NCBI RefSeq assembly: GCF_014287775.1
Contig: NZ_JACOOZ010000008.1
Location: forward strand, 108,335-172,334
Length of the DNA: 64,000 nucleotides
Origin: Eubacterium_G segne
Lineage (GTDB): Bacteria; Bacillota; Clostridia; Lachnospirales; Lachnospiraceae
Direction: 5' to 3'
A program made the translations under genes and the position numbers. Of this stretch, positions 25,444-35,125 are shown in pieces; the first letter of the stretch is position 1; each line of letters begins with the position of its first letter. The notes under the pieces were generated by a model. The model saw only the letters and a list, made by a program, of their open reading frames with translations. It searched no databases and was not told the origin of the DNA.

Positions 25444-27456
25444 ATGGCAGTTTTGCAAATGCAAAAAATTAATATATGCGCAATGAAAGCAAACCGGAAG
25501 AAAATTCTTGAGCTACTACAAAAACGTGGTTGTCTGGAGATAATTGAAAAGGATAAGGAAGATGAGGTTTTTACTAAAACCAATACGGCTACCCAGATTT
25601 CAATTTTTGAAAGGAATGTTTCTTTAGCTGAAAATGCCTTGGAAATTTTAGATATGTATGCACCTGAAAAGAAGTCAATGTTATCTTCTCTAGAGGGGAA
25701 GAAACAGATATCTGATTCGGAATATTTAAAGACAATTAGCGACCAACAGGAAATAATGTCTTTAGTGAACAGGATTATTCAGCAAAAGAAAAATCTTGAT
25801 GAAAAGGAAAGTCAGATTGCAAAGTATCAGGATGAAATTAAGGCATTAAGCATATGGAAAAATCTTGATGTTCCAATGAATTATCAGGGAACAAAGGATA
25901 CGGTGTTTATGTTAGGAAGTATCTTAGGAAGTTACACTCAGGAGATTTTAATTTCAGAAATTGAAAAAATAGAAGAGTTTCCAAAGGAAGTATATATTCA
26001 GGTAGTAGCTGCTGATAAATTCCAGACATACATTACCTGTATATGTATTAAGGACAAGACGGAAGAAACGGAGAAAGCGTTAAGGCAGCTGGGATTTACC
26101 AGGCCTCAGGTGGTGGCACATCACACGCCGGCTGTTTCAATTAAAAACAGAGGGAAGCGCATTGAAAATTTATACAGCGACATAGCTGAAATTAAGTCTG
26201 AACTTGCCCGGGAGGCATTAAGCAGACAGTCAATAGAAAGTGTTTCAGACTATTACACTGTAAGGGCTGATAAATACCGGGTTGTAGGAACCATTCTTCA
26301 GTCAAAGCACACGTTTTTTGTTAGTGGATTTATTCCGGTGAAAAAATCGGGAAAGTTAATTGAGGAGCTGGAAAAAAAGTTTGTTGTGGCTATTGATACG
26401 GAAGAGGTAGGGGAAGATGAAGATGTTCCCGTACTTCTTGAAAATAATAAGACTGCTGCGGCAGTGGAGGATGTGGTAACATCCTTCGGATATCCGGGCA
26501 AAAACGAAATCGACCCCACAGCCATTACGGCATTTTTCTATTATGTACTATTCGGTATTATGCTAAGTGATGCAGCCTATGGTTTAATAATATTTCTAGG
26601 TTGTCTGTTTGCACTAAAAAAATATCCGGGAATGTCACCAACCATGGAAAAGACTCTTAGAATGTTTAAAAACTGTGGAATTTCCACATTGGTATGGGGC
26701 ATATTATTTGGCGGATATTTTGGAGATGCAATACAGGTTATTGCCAAAACTTTTTTTGACACCACAATAACCATTCCGGCATTATGGTTTGAACCTATAG
26801 AAAAGCCAATGGAAATGTTAATATACTGTATGATTTTCGGGATTATACATTTATTTACAGGACTGGCAATAAAGGGATACCAGCTGCTTAAGCAAAAGTA
26901 TGTAATGGCATTTGTGTGTGACGTGGTTTTATGGTACGTGTTCTTAATAGGACTGATATTGCTATTAGTTCCAACATCATTATTTGCATCCCTTTCAGGA
27001 ACAACAATAGTTTTTCCGGCAGGTATAAATATGCTGGCAAAGGTAATGGCATTAGGTGGAATGTTGGGAATACTTTTAATGGCAGGAAGAAGGGCAAAAA
27101 ATCCTATAAAGAGACTGTTATTAGGAGCCTACAGCCTTTATGACACAACCAGCTGGCTCAGTGATTTGTTGTCATATTCAAGACTATTGGCATTAGGACT
27201 TGCCACAGGAGTAATTGCAAAGGTTATTAACACCATGGCAGCCATGGGAGGAAAAAGTATAGGCGGAGTTATACTTTTTATAGTGGTATTTGTATTTGGT
27301 CACACATTTAACCTGGCAATTAATCTTTTAGGTTCCTATGTTCACACCAACAGATTACAGTACGTTGAATTTTTTGGAAAGTTTTATGAAGGCGGAAGCA
27401 GAGAGTTTAAGCCTTTTAAGGAAAATACAAAATACATTAATGTAAAGGAGAATTAA
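25444..27456 (+). CDS. ntpI: V-type ATP synthase subunit I
   Basis: Subunit I (670 residues) is the membrane stator that forms the ion half-channels against the K ring. The N-terminal 350 residues are soluble with coiled-coil stretches that bind the stalks; the C-terminal part has about seven to eight membrane helices starting near residue 360 (TAFFYYVLFGIMLSDAAYGL). The conserved LLSYSRLLALGLATGVIA segment carries the arginine needed for ion release. It sits between the stalk gene and the proteolipid gene, two bases before the latter. Confidence 0.92.
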   Translation: MAVLQMQKINICAMKANRKKILELLQKRGCLEIIEKDKEDEVFTKTNTATQISIFERNVSLAENALEILDMYAPEKKSMLSSLEGKKQISDSEYLKTISDQQEIMSLVNRIIQQKKNLDEKESQIAKYQDEIKALSIWKNLDVPMNYQGTKDTVFMLGSILGSYTQEILISEIEKIEEFPKEVYIQVVAADKFQTYITCICIKDKTEETEKALRQLGFTRPQVVAHHTPAVSIKNRGKRIENLYSDIAEIKSELAREALSRQSIESVSDYYTVRADKYRVVGTILQSKHTFFVSGFIPVKKSGKLIEELEKKFVVAIDTEEVGEDEDVPVLLENNKTAAAVEDVVTSFGYPGKNEIDPTAITAFFYYVLFGIMLSDAAYGLIIFLGCLFALKKYPGMSPTMEKTLRMFKNCGISTLVWGILFGGYFGDAIQVIAKTFFDTTITIPALWFEPIEKPMEMLIYCMIFGIIHLFTGLAIKGYQLLKQKYVMAFVCDVVLWYVFLIGLILLLVPTSLFASLSGTTIVFPAGINMLAKVMALGGMLGILLMAGRRAKNPIKRLLLGAYSLYDTTSWLSDLLSYSRLLALGLATGVIAKVINTMAAMGGKSIGGVILFIVVFVFGHTFNLAINLLGSYVHTNRLQYVEFFGKFYEGGSREFKPFKENTKYINVKEN

Positions 27457-27458
27457 TT

Positions 27459-27953
27459 ATGACATTTGGAGATTTTTTTGAAAATTTAGGATTATTTTAT
27501 GCATTATTAGGTGCAGCTTTAGCAGTGTTAATGGCAGGTGCAGGTTCAGCCATTGGTGTAGGTATAGCAGGAAGAGCGGCGGCAGGAGTTATGACTGAAG
27601 ACCCGTCAAAGTTTGCTAAGGTATTAGTTATGCAGTTACTTCCGGGTACTCAGGGACTTTACGGATTATTAATCGGTTTCGTTACATTATCAAAAATCGG
27701 AATCATTGGAGGAACTTCCGTACAGGTATCATCTCTTCAGGGACTTGAAATACTTGCGGCATGTCTTCCAATTGCAATTGTAGGTCTTATTTCTGCAAAG
27801 GCACAGGGAAAAACAGCAGCAGCAGGTATCGGAATTGTTGCAAGAAGACCTGAACAGTTTGCAAAGGCAATGTTATTCCCTGCAATGGTTGAAACATATG
27901 CTATTTTAGCACTTCTTATTTCATTCCTGGCAATTAACGGAATTTCATTGTAG
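27459..27953 (+). CDS. ntpK: V-type ATP synthase subunit K (rotor proteolipid)
   Basis: The product is a 164-residue four-helix proteolipid formed by two hairpins. The residues that coordinate Na+ in Enterococcus hirae NtpK are all present: L61, T64 and Q65 in LLPGTQGLYG, Q116 in KAQGKTAAAG and E145 in AMVETYAIL. This suggests Na+ rather than H+ coupling. The rotor ring carries ions past subunit I. Confidence 0.95.
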   Translation: MTFGDFFENLGLFYALLGAALAVLMAGAGSAIGVGIAGRAAAGVMTEDPSKFAKVLVMQLLPGTQGLYGLLIGFVTLSKIGIIGGTSVQVSSLQGLEILAACLPIAIVGLISAKAQGKTAAAGIGIVARRPEQFAKAMLFPAMVETYAILALLISFLAINGISL

Positions 27954-27993
27954 GAGACGGTATTAAAGGAGATACGTTGAAAAGGAGAAGTGT

Positions 27994-28596
27994 ATGAGTG
28001 GATTAGACAACATTGTGCAGGAAATTCATTCTCAGGCACAGAAGGAAGCAAACCGGATTTTAAATGAAGCTGAAGAATATTGCAACGAGTATATGGATGG
28101 TATAAAAGCTGACGTAGCAGTACAGGTAGAACAAATCAATAAAAAATCTTTAGCTGACAGAAAGTTATATGAGGAAAAAACAAAATCCGGTGGTGAATTT
28201 AGAAAAAGAAAAACCATACTTATGGCAAAACAGAGCTGCATTAATGAAGTAATTGAAAAAGCAGAAATGACTTTTTTAGAACTTGAAAGTGAAGAATACT
28301 TTAAACTAATGCTTGAATTATTTAAGGCTAATGTAACATGTGAAAAGGGGAAAATCCTGTTTAATGAAAAGGATTTAAGCCGGATGCCTCAATGGTTTAA
28401 GGATGAAATTAATCAGGCAGCAAAGGAAAAAGGCGGAGAAATTAAAATAAATGAAATGCCTGAAAACATTGATGGAGGATTTATTTTAACTTACGGTGAT
28501 ATTGAAGAAAACTGCACGGTAAAATCTCTGTTTATGGCAAATTCAGATAAGCTTAAAGATGTTGCCAATAAAGTATTATTTGGTACCGGAAATTAG
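27994..28596 (+). CDS. ntpE: V-type ATP synthase subunit E
   Basis: The product is a 200-residue peripheral-stalk protein. A long N-terminal helix (to about residue 95, rich in A, E and K) pairs with the small stalk subunit, and a globular C-terminal domain with the GGFILTYGDIEENC strand contacts the catalytic head. Length and position in the operon are typical. A ribosome site AAAGGAG lies eight bases before the ATG. Confidence 0.88.
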   Translation: MSGLDNIVQEIHSQAQKEANRILNEAEEYCNEYMDGIKADVAVQVEQINKKSLADRKLYEEKTKSGGEFRKRKTILMAKQSCINEVIEKAEMTFLELESEEYFKLMLELFKANVTCEKGKILFNEKDLSRMPQWFKDEINQAAKEKGGEIKINEMPENIDGGFILTYGDIEENCTVKSLFMANSDKLKDVANKVLFGTGN

Positions 28597-28607
28597 GAGG
28601 TAATGCC

Positions 28608-29570
28608 ATGGAAAAGGATTATACTTACGGTGTTGCCAGAATAAGGGCATTAGAGGGAAAGCTATTTTCTGATGATGATATGACGGCACTGTTGCAGTGT
28701 AGTGATTACAGTCAGTGCATTGCATTTCTAAAGTCCAAGGGCTGGGGAAATGGTGCAGATTCTTTAGAGAAAATGATTTCCATAGAAAAAAAGAATACAT
28801 CTAAACTTATAAAAGAATTATCAGATGACAGTAATGAAATGGATATTCTTATGATAGGTGACGAGTATCATAACCTAAAGGCGGCAATTAAGCAGGTTTG
28901 TACAGACAGTAATAATGACAATATTTTCTATGAAGGAACTAAATTGTCTCCGGAGATTATTATGGAATCCATAAGGCAGGGAAAGTATCAGAAACTAACT
29001 GAAAATATGGAAAAGCCGGCTAAGGAAGCGGCAGATACATTGATTCAGACAGGAAGCGGACAGATATGCGATGTAATAATTGATAAGGCAGCTCTTGAGA
29101 AAATAAAGGAAATGGGAGAAAATTCCGAAAGTAAGTTAATTAGAAAATATGCCGATACGACAGTTACCATTGCTAATATAAAAATTGCAGTAAGATGTGC
29201 CGCCACAGGCAAAAACAGTGATTTTGTAAAAAAATGCGTTGTTAGCTGTGACGGAATAAGCATAAGGGATTTAGCAGCATCAGTAGATGGAGGCATGGAA
29301 GGTGTGTGTACTTATCTGGAAAGCACAGGGTTTAAAGATGGGGTAGATGCACTAAAGAAATCCATGTCAGTGTTTGAATGCTGGTGTGATAACAAAATTG
29401 TCCAATGTATTAAATCCGAAAAATACAATTCCTTTACTGTAGGCCCAATTATAGCCTATGCCATAGCAAAGGAAATGGAAATTAAGACCATAAAGATAAT
29501 TTTAACATGTAAGTTAAATGGATTTGATAACGGGTTTATCAGAGAAAGAATGAGGGAAATGTATGTATAA
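28608..29570 (+). CDS. ntpC: V-type ATP synthase subunit C
   Basis: The product is a 320-residue all-alpha subunit that connects the rotor ring to the central stalk. The N-terminal YTYGVARIRALEGKLFSDDD and the final KTIKIILTCKLNG stretch are typical of the AtpC/V-type d-like family. The last eight bases overlap the next gene, implying coupled translation. Confidence 0.88.
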   Translation: MEKDYTYGVARIRALEGKLFSDDDMTALLQCSDYSQCIAFLKSKGWGNGADSLEKMISIEKKNTSKLIKELSDDSNEMDILMIGDEYHNLKAAIKQVCTDSNNDNIFYEGTKLSPEIIMESIRQGKYQKLTENMEKPAKEAADTLIQTGSGQICDVIIDKAALEKIKEMGENSESKLIRKYADTTVTIANIKIAVRCAATGKNSDFVKKCVVSCDGISIRDLAASVDGGMEGVCTYLESTGFKDGVDALKKSMSVFECWCDNKIVQCIKSEKYNSFTVGPIIAYAIAKEMEIKTIKIILTCKLNGFDNGFIRERMREMYV

Positions 29571-29883
29571 GGTAGCAGTAATGGGTGATTATGACAGCAT
29601 ATACGGATTTAGTGCCTTAGGAGTTGATATATTTCCTTTAGATGACAAGGTTTTGGCAATAAAGGAACTTAGAAGGTTAGCTGATAATGAATATGCAATT
29701 ATTTATATAACTGAATCATTAGCGGCAGAAATTTCCGAAGAAATAGACAGATACAGGGAAAGAGTAACCCCGGCAATTATTTTGATTCCCGGTGTACTTG
29801 GTAACACCGGAGAAGGTGTTTCAGGAGTCAAGAAATCAGTGGAACAGGCAATAGGCTCTGACATTGTATTTGGAAATAATTAG
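29563..29883 (+). CDS. ntpG: V-type ATP synthase subunit F
   Basis: The product is a 106-residue small Rossmann-like subunit of the central stalk. It begins MYKVAVMGDYDSIYGFSALG, which is the family pattern (GD at residues 8-9), and contains the TESLAAEI segment. It overlaps subunit C by eight bases and precedes subunit A. Confidence 0.9.
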   Translation: MYKVAVMGDYDSIYGFSALGVDIFPLDDKVLAIKELRRLADNEYAIIYITESLAAEISEEIDRYRERVTPAIILIPGVLGNTGEGVSGVKKSVEQAIGSDIVFGNN

Positions 29884-29924
29884 AAAATGTTGACAGGTAA
29901 CCTGATGACAGGAAAGGAAGAAGC

Positions 29925-31697
29925 ATGGAACATAGCAAGGGAATTATTAGAAAAGTAGCAGGACCTTTGGTAATTGCTGACGGAATGCGTGATGCTAACA
30001 TGTTTGACGTGGTAAGGGTCAGCGATAAAAAATTAATAGGTGAAATAATAGAGATGCATGATGACCGGGCATCTATTCAGGTATATGAGGAAACGTCAGG
30101 ACTTGGACCGGGAGAAGAGGTTGTATCCACCGGTGCACCAATGTCTGTTGAGTTAGGTCCGGGATTAATAGGCAGCATATATGATGGTATACAAAGACCT
30201 CTTGATGACATTATGAAGGTTTCCGGAAATCTTTTAAAGAGGGGAGTTCAGGTTCCGTCACTTAAAAGAGAATTAAAATGGGAATTTGTTCCTACGGCAA
30301 AGGTAGGAGATATGGTTGAGGCAGGAGATATTATTGGAACCGTACAGGAAACTGCCGTAGTTACACAGAAAATAATGGTTCCATATGGAATTAAGGGTGA
30401 AATCGTAAAAATAAACGGAGGAACCTACGATGTAACTGAAACCGTTGCAGTAATAAAAACTTCAGATGGTGAAAAGGAACTTACATTAATGCAGAAATGG
30501 CCGGTAAGAAAAGGCAGACCTTACAAGAGAAAGAAGGCACCTAATAAACCTCTTATTACAGGTCAGAGAGTTGTTGACACACTGTTTCCTATTGCAAGAG
30601 GTGGTGTGGCAGCAGTTCCGGGACCATTTGGAAGCGGAAAAACAGTTATACAGCATCAGCTTGCTAAGTGGGCTGAGGCAGATATTGTAGTATATATCGG
30701 CTGTGGCGAGCGTGGAAATGAAATGACGGATGTTTTAAATGAATTTCCGGAGTTAAAGGATCCTAAAACAGGACATTCCCTTATGGAAAGAACAGTTCTT
30801 ATTGCCAACACATCAGATATGCCTGTAGCAGCCAGAGAGGCTTCCATATATACAGGTATAACCATTGCGGAATATTTCCGTGATATGGGATATTCAGTAG
30901 CCCTTATGGCTGATTCCACTTCAAGATGGGCAGAAGCCCTTCGTGAAATGTCCGGACGATTGGAAGAAATGCCTGGTGAAGAAGGATATCCGGCATATTT
31001 AGGTAGCCGTCTTGCCCAGTTTTATGAAAGGGCAGGGGATGTGGTTACCCTGGGAAAAGAAGGAAGAGACGGGGCATTATCAGTTATCGGTGCCGTATCA
31101 CCTCCGGGAGGAGATATTTCAGAGCCGGTATCCCAGGCAACCCTTCGTATTGTAAAAGTATTCTGGGGTCTGGATTCTAATCTGGCATATAAGCGTCACT
31201 TCCCGGCAATAAACTGGCTTACAAGCTATTCACTTTATGTAGACAGCATAGGTGGATGGTTTACGGAAAATATTAATAAGAACTGGCTTACTTTAAGACA
31301 AAAGTTAATGAGTCTTTTACATGATGAGTCAGAACTGGATGAAATAGTAAAAATGGTAGGTATGGATGCATTATCTGCACCGGACAGACTAAAAATGGAA
31401 GCTGCCCGTTCTATTAGAGAGGATTATCTTCATCAAAATTCCTTCCACGAAGTAGACACATATACGTCTCTTAAGAAACAGGAGATGATGATGGAATTAG
31501 TAATTGGATTTTATGAGAAATCTAAGGAGGCATTGGACAATGGAGCAGATGTGGAAGCTCTGATAAAAATGCCTGTCCGTGAGGCAATCGGACGTTTTAA
31601 ATATACTCATGAAGATGAGCTTGATAAAGAATTTGCAGAAATAAACGACAGACTGGATATTGAGATTGCCAATACTTTAAAGAAGGAGGAGTTCTAA
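29925..31697 (+). CDS. ntpA: V-type ATP synthase catalytic subunit A
   Basis: The product is a 590-residue catalytic subunit with the Walker A GPFGSGKT at about residues 233-240, the GERGNEM segment, and the long non-homologous insert between the N-terminal barrel and the nucleotide domain that separates V/A-type A subunits from F-type beta. The ATG follows AGGAAGAAGC. It is separated from ntpB by one base. Confidence 0.97.
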   Translation: MEHSKGIIRKVAGPLVIADGMRDANMFDVVRVSDKKLIGEIIEMHDDRASIQVYEETSGLGPGEEVVSTGAPMSVELGPGLIGSIYDGIQRPLDDIMKVSGNLLKRGVQVPSLKRELKWEFVPTAKVGDMVEAGDIIGTVQETAVVTQKIMVPYGIKGEIVKINGGTYDVTETVAVIKTSDGEKELTLMQKWPVRKGRPYKRKKAPNKPLITGQRVVDTLFPIARGGVAAVPGPFGSGKTVIQHQLAKWAEADIVVYIGCGERGNEMTDVLNEFPELKDPKTGHSLMERTVLIANTSDMPVAAREASIYTGITIAEYFRDMGYSVALMADSTSRWAEALREMSGRLEEMPGEEGYPAYLGSRLAQFYERAGDVVTLGKEGRDGALSVIGAVSPPGGDISEPVSQATLRIVKVFWGLDSNLAYKRHFPAINWLTSYSLYVDSIGGWFTENINKNWLTLRQKLMSLLHDESELDEIVKMVGMDALSAPDRLKMEAARSIREDYLHQNSFHEVDTYTSLKKQEMMMELVIGFYEKSKEALDNGADVEALIKMPVREAIGRFKYTHEDELDKEFAEINDRLDIEIANTLKKEEF

Positions 31698-31698
31698 T

Positions 31699-33072
31699 AT
31701 GCCAAAAGAGTACAGAACCATACAGGAAGTTGCCGGACCTCTTATGTTGGTAAGGGACGTTTCAGGAGTAACTTATGATGAATTAGGTGAAATAGAACTG
31801 GCAAATGGAGAGGTAAGACGATGCAAGGTTTTAGAGGTAAACGGAAGCAATGCATTAGTTCAGCTTTTTGAAGATTCAACAGGTATTAACCTTTCAAACA
31901 GTAAGGTAAGATTTTTAGGACGAAGCATGGAACTTGGAGTGTCAATGGACATGTTAGGAAGAGTATTTGATGGTCTTGGAAATCCCATAGATGACGGTCC
32001 GGATATTTTACCTGATGAAAGAAAGGATATTAATGGTATTGCCATGAATCCGGCAGCAAGAAATTATCCTTCAGAATTTATTCAGACAGGAATATCTGCC
32101 ATTGACGGCTTAAATACATTAGTAAGGGGACAGAAGCTTCCTATATTTTCCGCATCAGGTCTTCCTCATGCCAATTTGGCAGCTCAGATTGCAAAACAGG
32201 CAAAGGTAGTAGGAACAGATGAGCCTTTTGCAGTAGTTTTTGCAGCAGTGGGAATTACCTTTGAGGAATCAGACTTTTTTGTCAACAGCTTTAAGGAAAC
32301 AGGAGCCATTGACAGAACTGTAATGTTTATGAACCTTGCCAATGACCCGGCAGTTGAACGTATTGCCACCCCTAGAATGGCACTTACAGCAGCAGAATAT
32401 CTTGCCTTTGAAAAGGGAATGCATGTACTGGTAATTATTACTGATATTACTAACTATGCAGATGCCCTTCGTGAGGTATCTGCAGCAAGAAAGGAAGTCC
32501 CTGGAAGAAGAGGTTATCCGGGATACATGTACACTGACCTTGCCACACTTTATGAGCGTGCAGGCCGTCAGAGAGGAAAAGACGGAAGTATAACCATGAT
32601 TCCTATTCTTACAATGCCTGAGGATGACAAAACCCATCCTATTCCTGACCTTACAGGATATATAACGGAAGGACAGATTATTTTAAGCCGTGAACTATAT
32701 AGAAAGGGAATTACACCACCTATTGATGTATTGCCTTCACTTTCACGATTAAAGGATAAAGGTATAGGTGAAGGAAAAACAAGAGCTGACCACAGTAATG
32801 TAATGAATCAGCTGTTTTCTGCCTATGCAAGAGGTAAGGATGCCAAGGAACTTATGACAATTTTAGGTGAGGCAGCATTGTCTGATATTGACCTTATTTA
32901 TGCTAAGTTTGCAGATGAATTTGAGAAGGAATATGTTTCCCAGGGATATGATACAGACAGATCCATAGAGGAGACAATGAATGTAGGCTGGAAACTTTTG
33001 TCAATGCTTCCAAAATCAGAATTAAAGCGTATTGACGAAAAATACCTTGATAAATACTATATTAGCAAGTAG
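31699..33072 (+). CDS. ntpB: V-type ATP synthase subunit B
   Basis: The product is a 457-residue regulatory partner of subunit A. The nucleotide site lacks a Walker A lysine loop (FSASGLPHANLAAQI occupies the place), as expected for non-catalytic B subunits. The GRRGYPGYMYTDLATLYERAG region is strongly conserved. The ATG lies one base after the ntpA stop. Confidence 0.97.
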   Translation: MPKEYRTIQEVAGPLMLVRDVSGVTYDELGEIELANGEVRRCKVLEVNGSNALVQLFEDSTGINLSNSKVRFLGRSMELGVSMDMLGRVFDGLGNPIDDGPDILPDERKDINGIAMNPAARNYPSEFIQTGISAIDGLNTLVRGQKLPIFSASGLPHANLAAQIAKQAKVVGTDEPFAVVFAAVGITFEESDFFVNSFKETGAIDRTVMFMNLANDPAVERIATPRMALTAAEYLAFEKGMHVLVIITDITNYADALREVSAARKEVPGRRGYPGYMYTDLATLYERAGRQRGKDGSITMIPILTMPEDDKTHPIPDLTGYITEGQIILSRELYRKGITPPIDVLPSLSRLKDKGIGEGKTRADHSNVMNQLFSAYARGKDAKELMTILGEAALSDIDLIYAKFADEFEKEYVSQGYDTDRSIEETMNVGWKLLSMLPKSELKRIDEKYLDKYYISK

Positions 33073-33111
33073 GACATATAACGGATTTGTTAACGAAAGG
33101 TGGGAAGTTTT

Positions 33112-33774
33112 ATGGCATCTACACGTGTAAATCCAACGAGAATGGAGCTTACAAGGCAAAAAAAGAAGCTTATGTCTGCCACAAGAGGACATAAACTGTT
33201 AAAGGATAAACGTGACGAGTTAGTAAGACAGTTTATGGATATGATAAAGGAAAATATGAGGCTCAGACTTAAAGTTGAAGAGGGACTTAAAAGGGCAAAC
33301 AGGGAGTTTGCCGTGGCCAGGGCAGGAATGAGTGAAGAGGTTTTAAACACAGCCCTTATGGCTAATAATAAGTCGTTGGAAATAAAGCAGGATTACAAAA
33401 ATATAATGAGTGTTGACATTCCACAATTTTGTGCTAAAACTGAAATTGGCGGAAGGGATATATATTCTTATGGATATGCTTTCACTGCCGGGGATTTAGA
33501 TGATGCAGTATACTCATTGTCTAATGTTTTTTCTGATATGATAAAGCTTGCTGAAATAGAAAAATCATGTCAGCTTATGGCATCGGAAATAGAAAAAACA
33601 AGACGAAGGGTAAATGCATTAGAACATGTAATAATTCCTCAGGCTTTGGACAATATAAAATATATAACCATGAAATTAGATGAAAATGAGAGAAGTACCC
33701 AGATTCGTTTAATGAAGGTTAAGGATATGATGTTAGAAGAAGCAGTGGAAGCCAGACGGAAAGAGGATATGTAA
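33112..33774 (+). CDS. ntpD: V-type ATP synthase subunit D
   Basis: The product is 220 residues and forms the coiled-coil central shaft. The N-terminus VNPTRMELTRQKKKL and the C-terminal helix (RRRVNALEHVIIPQ) are diagnostic. I chose ATG 33112 because AAAGGTGGG ends seven bases before it; a GTG at 33100 overlaps that site. It is the last ATPase gene; the ntpH and ntpJ genes of Enterococcus are absent here. Confidence 0.93.
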   Translation: MASTRVNPTRMELTRQKKKLMSATRGHKLLKDKRDELVRQFMDMIKENMRLRLKVEEGLKRANREFAVARAGMSEEVLNTALMANNKSLEIKQDYKNIMSVDIPQFCAKTEIGGRDIYSYGYAFTAGDLDDAVYSLSNVFSDMIKLAEIEKSCQLMASEIEKTRRRVNALEHVIIPQALDNIKYITMKLDENERSTQIRLMKVKDMMLEEAVEARRKEDM

Positions 33775-33803
33775 GTATCTATATGAATATTATGTAACAA
33801 TTA

Positions 33804-33840
33804 ATGGCGGAGCTTTTGCTTCGCTATTTTGTGTTTTCTG
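33804..33840 (+). terminator. Terminator of the V-ATPase operon
   Basis: A 10-bp stem (ATGGCGGAGC with GCTTCGCTAT, two wobbles) closed by TTTT is followed by a T-rich stretch. Confidence 0.75.
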
Positions 33841-33895
33841 ATATCTATAAAACTTCCATATGGTATGTTATGTTTTAAAAGGAGGTAATAAATAC

Positions 33896-34885
33896 ATGAA
33901 AATTTTATTTTATGACACAAAAAAATATGACAGGGAATCCTTTGATAAAATAATCCCTGAATATAAGGACATTCAAATAGAGTATGCGGAGGAAGATATA
34001 AGTGAAAGAACTGCAAAATATGCAAAAGGATATGATGCCATATGTGCTTTTGTAAGTTCTGATGTAAGTGAAAAAGTATTAAAAATATTGAAAGAATGTG
34101 GCGTAAAGTTAGTTCTTATGCGTTGCGCGGGATATAATAACGTGGATGTAGGGGCTGCAAAAAAATATGGAATTACGGTGTTAAGAGTTCCGGGATATTC
34201 ACCGGAAGCTGTGGCAGAGCATGCCATGGCATTAGCCCTTGCCAGTAACAGACATATTCACAAGGCATATATTAAGGTCAGGGAAAATAATTTCAGCCTT
34301 GTGGGACTTACGGGAATTAATTTTTATGGAAAAATAGCAGGAATAATTGGAACAGGAAAAATCGGAGCGGCAATGTGTCGTATTTGCAGAGGATTTGGAA
34401 TGAAGGTTATGGCATATGATATTTACAAAAATCCGGATTTGAATTTTGTGGAATATACGGATTTAGATACAGTATTAGAAAAAAGCGACTTAATTTCCCT
34501 ACATTGTCCACTGACAGATGATTCTTATCATATGATAAATAAAAAGACTATTAAAAAAATGAAGGACAACGTGGTCTTAGTAAATACATCAAGGGGAGCT
34601 TTAATTGATACTCAGGATTTGATACAGGGAATAAGGGAGCACAAATTTCACAGTGTAGGTCTTGATGTATATGAAGAGGAAACTAAGAATGTTTTTGAAA
34701 ACAGGGAAGATGATATATTAGAGACATCCATAACATCAAGACTTTTGTCGTTTCCAAATGTAATAGTTACTTCTCATCAGGCATTTTTAACAGAAGAGGC
34801 ACTAGAGGCAATAAGCTACACAACTTTAGAGAATGCCAAATCTTTTGAAATGGGAAATCTTATTGAAAACAATGTGGTGAAGTAA
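33896..34885 (+). CDS. D-lactate dehydrogenase (2-hydroxyacid dehydrogenase)
   Basis: The product is 329 residues in the D-isomer 2-hydroxyacid dehydrogenase family; similarity along the whole length is to fermentative D-lactate dehydrogenase (LdhA-like), which reduces pyruvate with NADH. The GIIGTGKIG nucleotide loop, the catalytic Arg in NTSRGALID, the Glu in DVYEEE and the His in SHQAF are all visible. I chose ATG 33896 because AAAGGAGGT lies ten bases upstream; an in-frame ATG at 33860 has no such site. It follows the V-ATPase terminator, so it is probably an independent unit. Confidence 0.85.
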   Translation: MKILFYDTKKYDRESFDKIIPEYKDIQIEYAEEDISERTAKYAKGYDAICAFVSSDVSEKVLKILKECGVKLVLMRCAGYNNVDVGAAKKYGITVLRVPGYSPEAVAEHAMALALASNRHIHKAYIKVRENNFSLVGLTGINFYGKIAGIIGTGKIGAAMCRICRGFGMKVMAYDIYKNPDLNFVEYTDLDTVLEKSDLISLHCPLTDDSYHMINKKTIKKMKDNVVLVNTSRGALIDTQDLIQGIREHKFHSVGLDVYEEETKNVFENREDDILETSITSRLLSFPNVIVTSHQAFLTEEALEAISYTTLENAKSFEMGNLIENNVVK

Positions 34886-34945
34886 TGTTAAGCTGTTTAG
34901 GGATTAGAGAAATTGGCTGGCAATGAAGTAATCCGGATATCAGAG

Positions 34946-34976
34946 GTGGCAAAATTTTGTCCTGCTTACATCATAA
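34946..34976 (+). repeat. Copy 1 of a dispersed intergenic element
   Basis: The stretch starting GTGGCAAAATTTTG and ending CTTACATCATAAA matches 45504-45532 with only a few differences. An imperfect complement (AATGAAGTAA) lies about 35 bases upstream, so this looks like a decayed version of the hairpin at 45452. The rest of the 240-base gap holds a short ACACC/GGTGT hairpin (34987-35008) and the next promoter. Confidence 0.5.
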
Positions 34977-35045
34977 ACGAACACAGACACCGGTGCCATA
35001 AAAGGTGTAAAAATTTTATAATTGGTTAGCATATTTTAGACACTG

Positions 35046-35074
35046 TTGAGAATAAAAACGTTATTGTGTAATAT
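35046..35074 (+). promoter_or_regulatory. Promoter of the GH16 gene
   Basis: TTGAGA (35046-35051) and TAATAT (35069-35074) are separated by exactly 17 bp, about 50 bases before the start codon. Confidence 0.6.
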
Positions 35075-35125
35075 GAAAGTGAACATAAAAAGGTTTTCAT
35101 TTATTATACAATGGAGGTTTAACAT

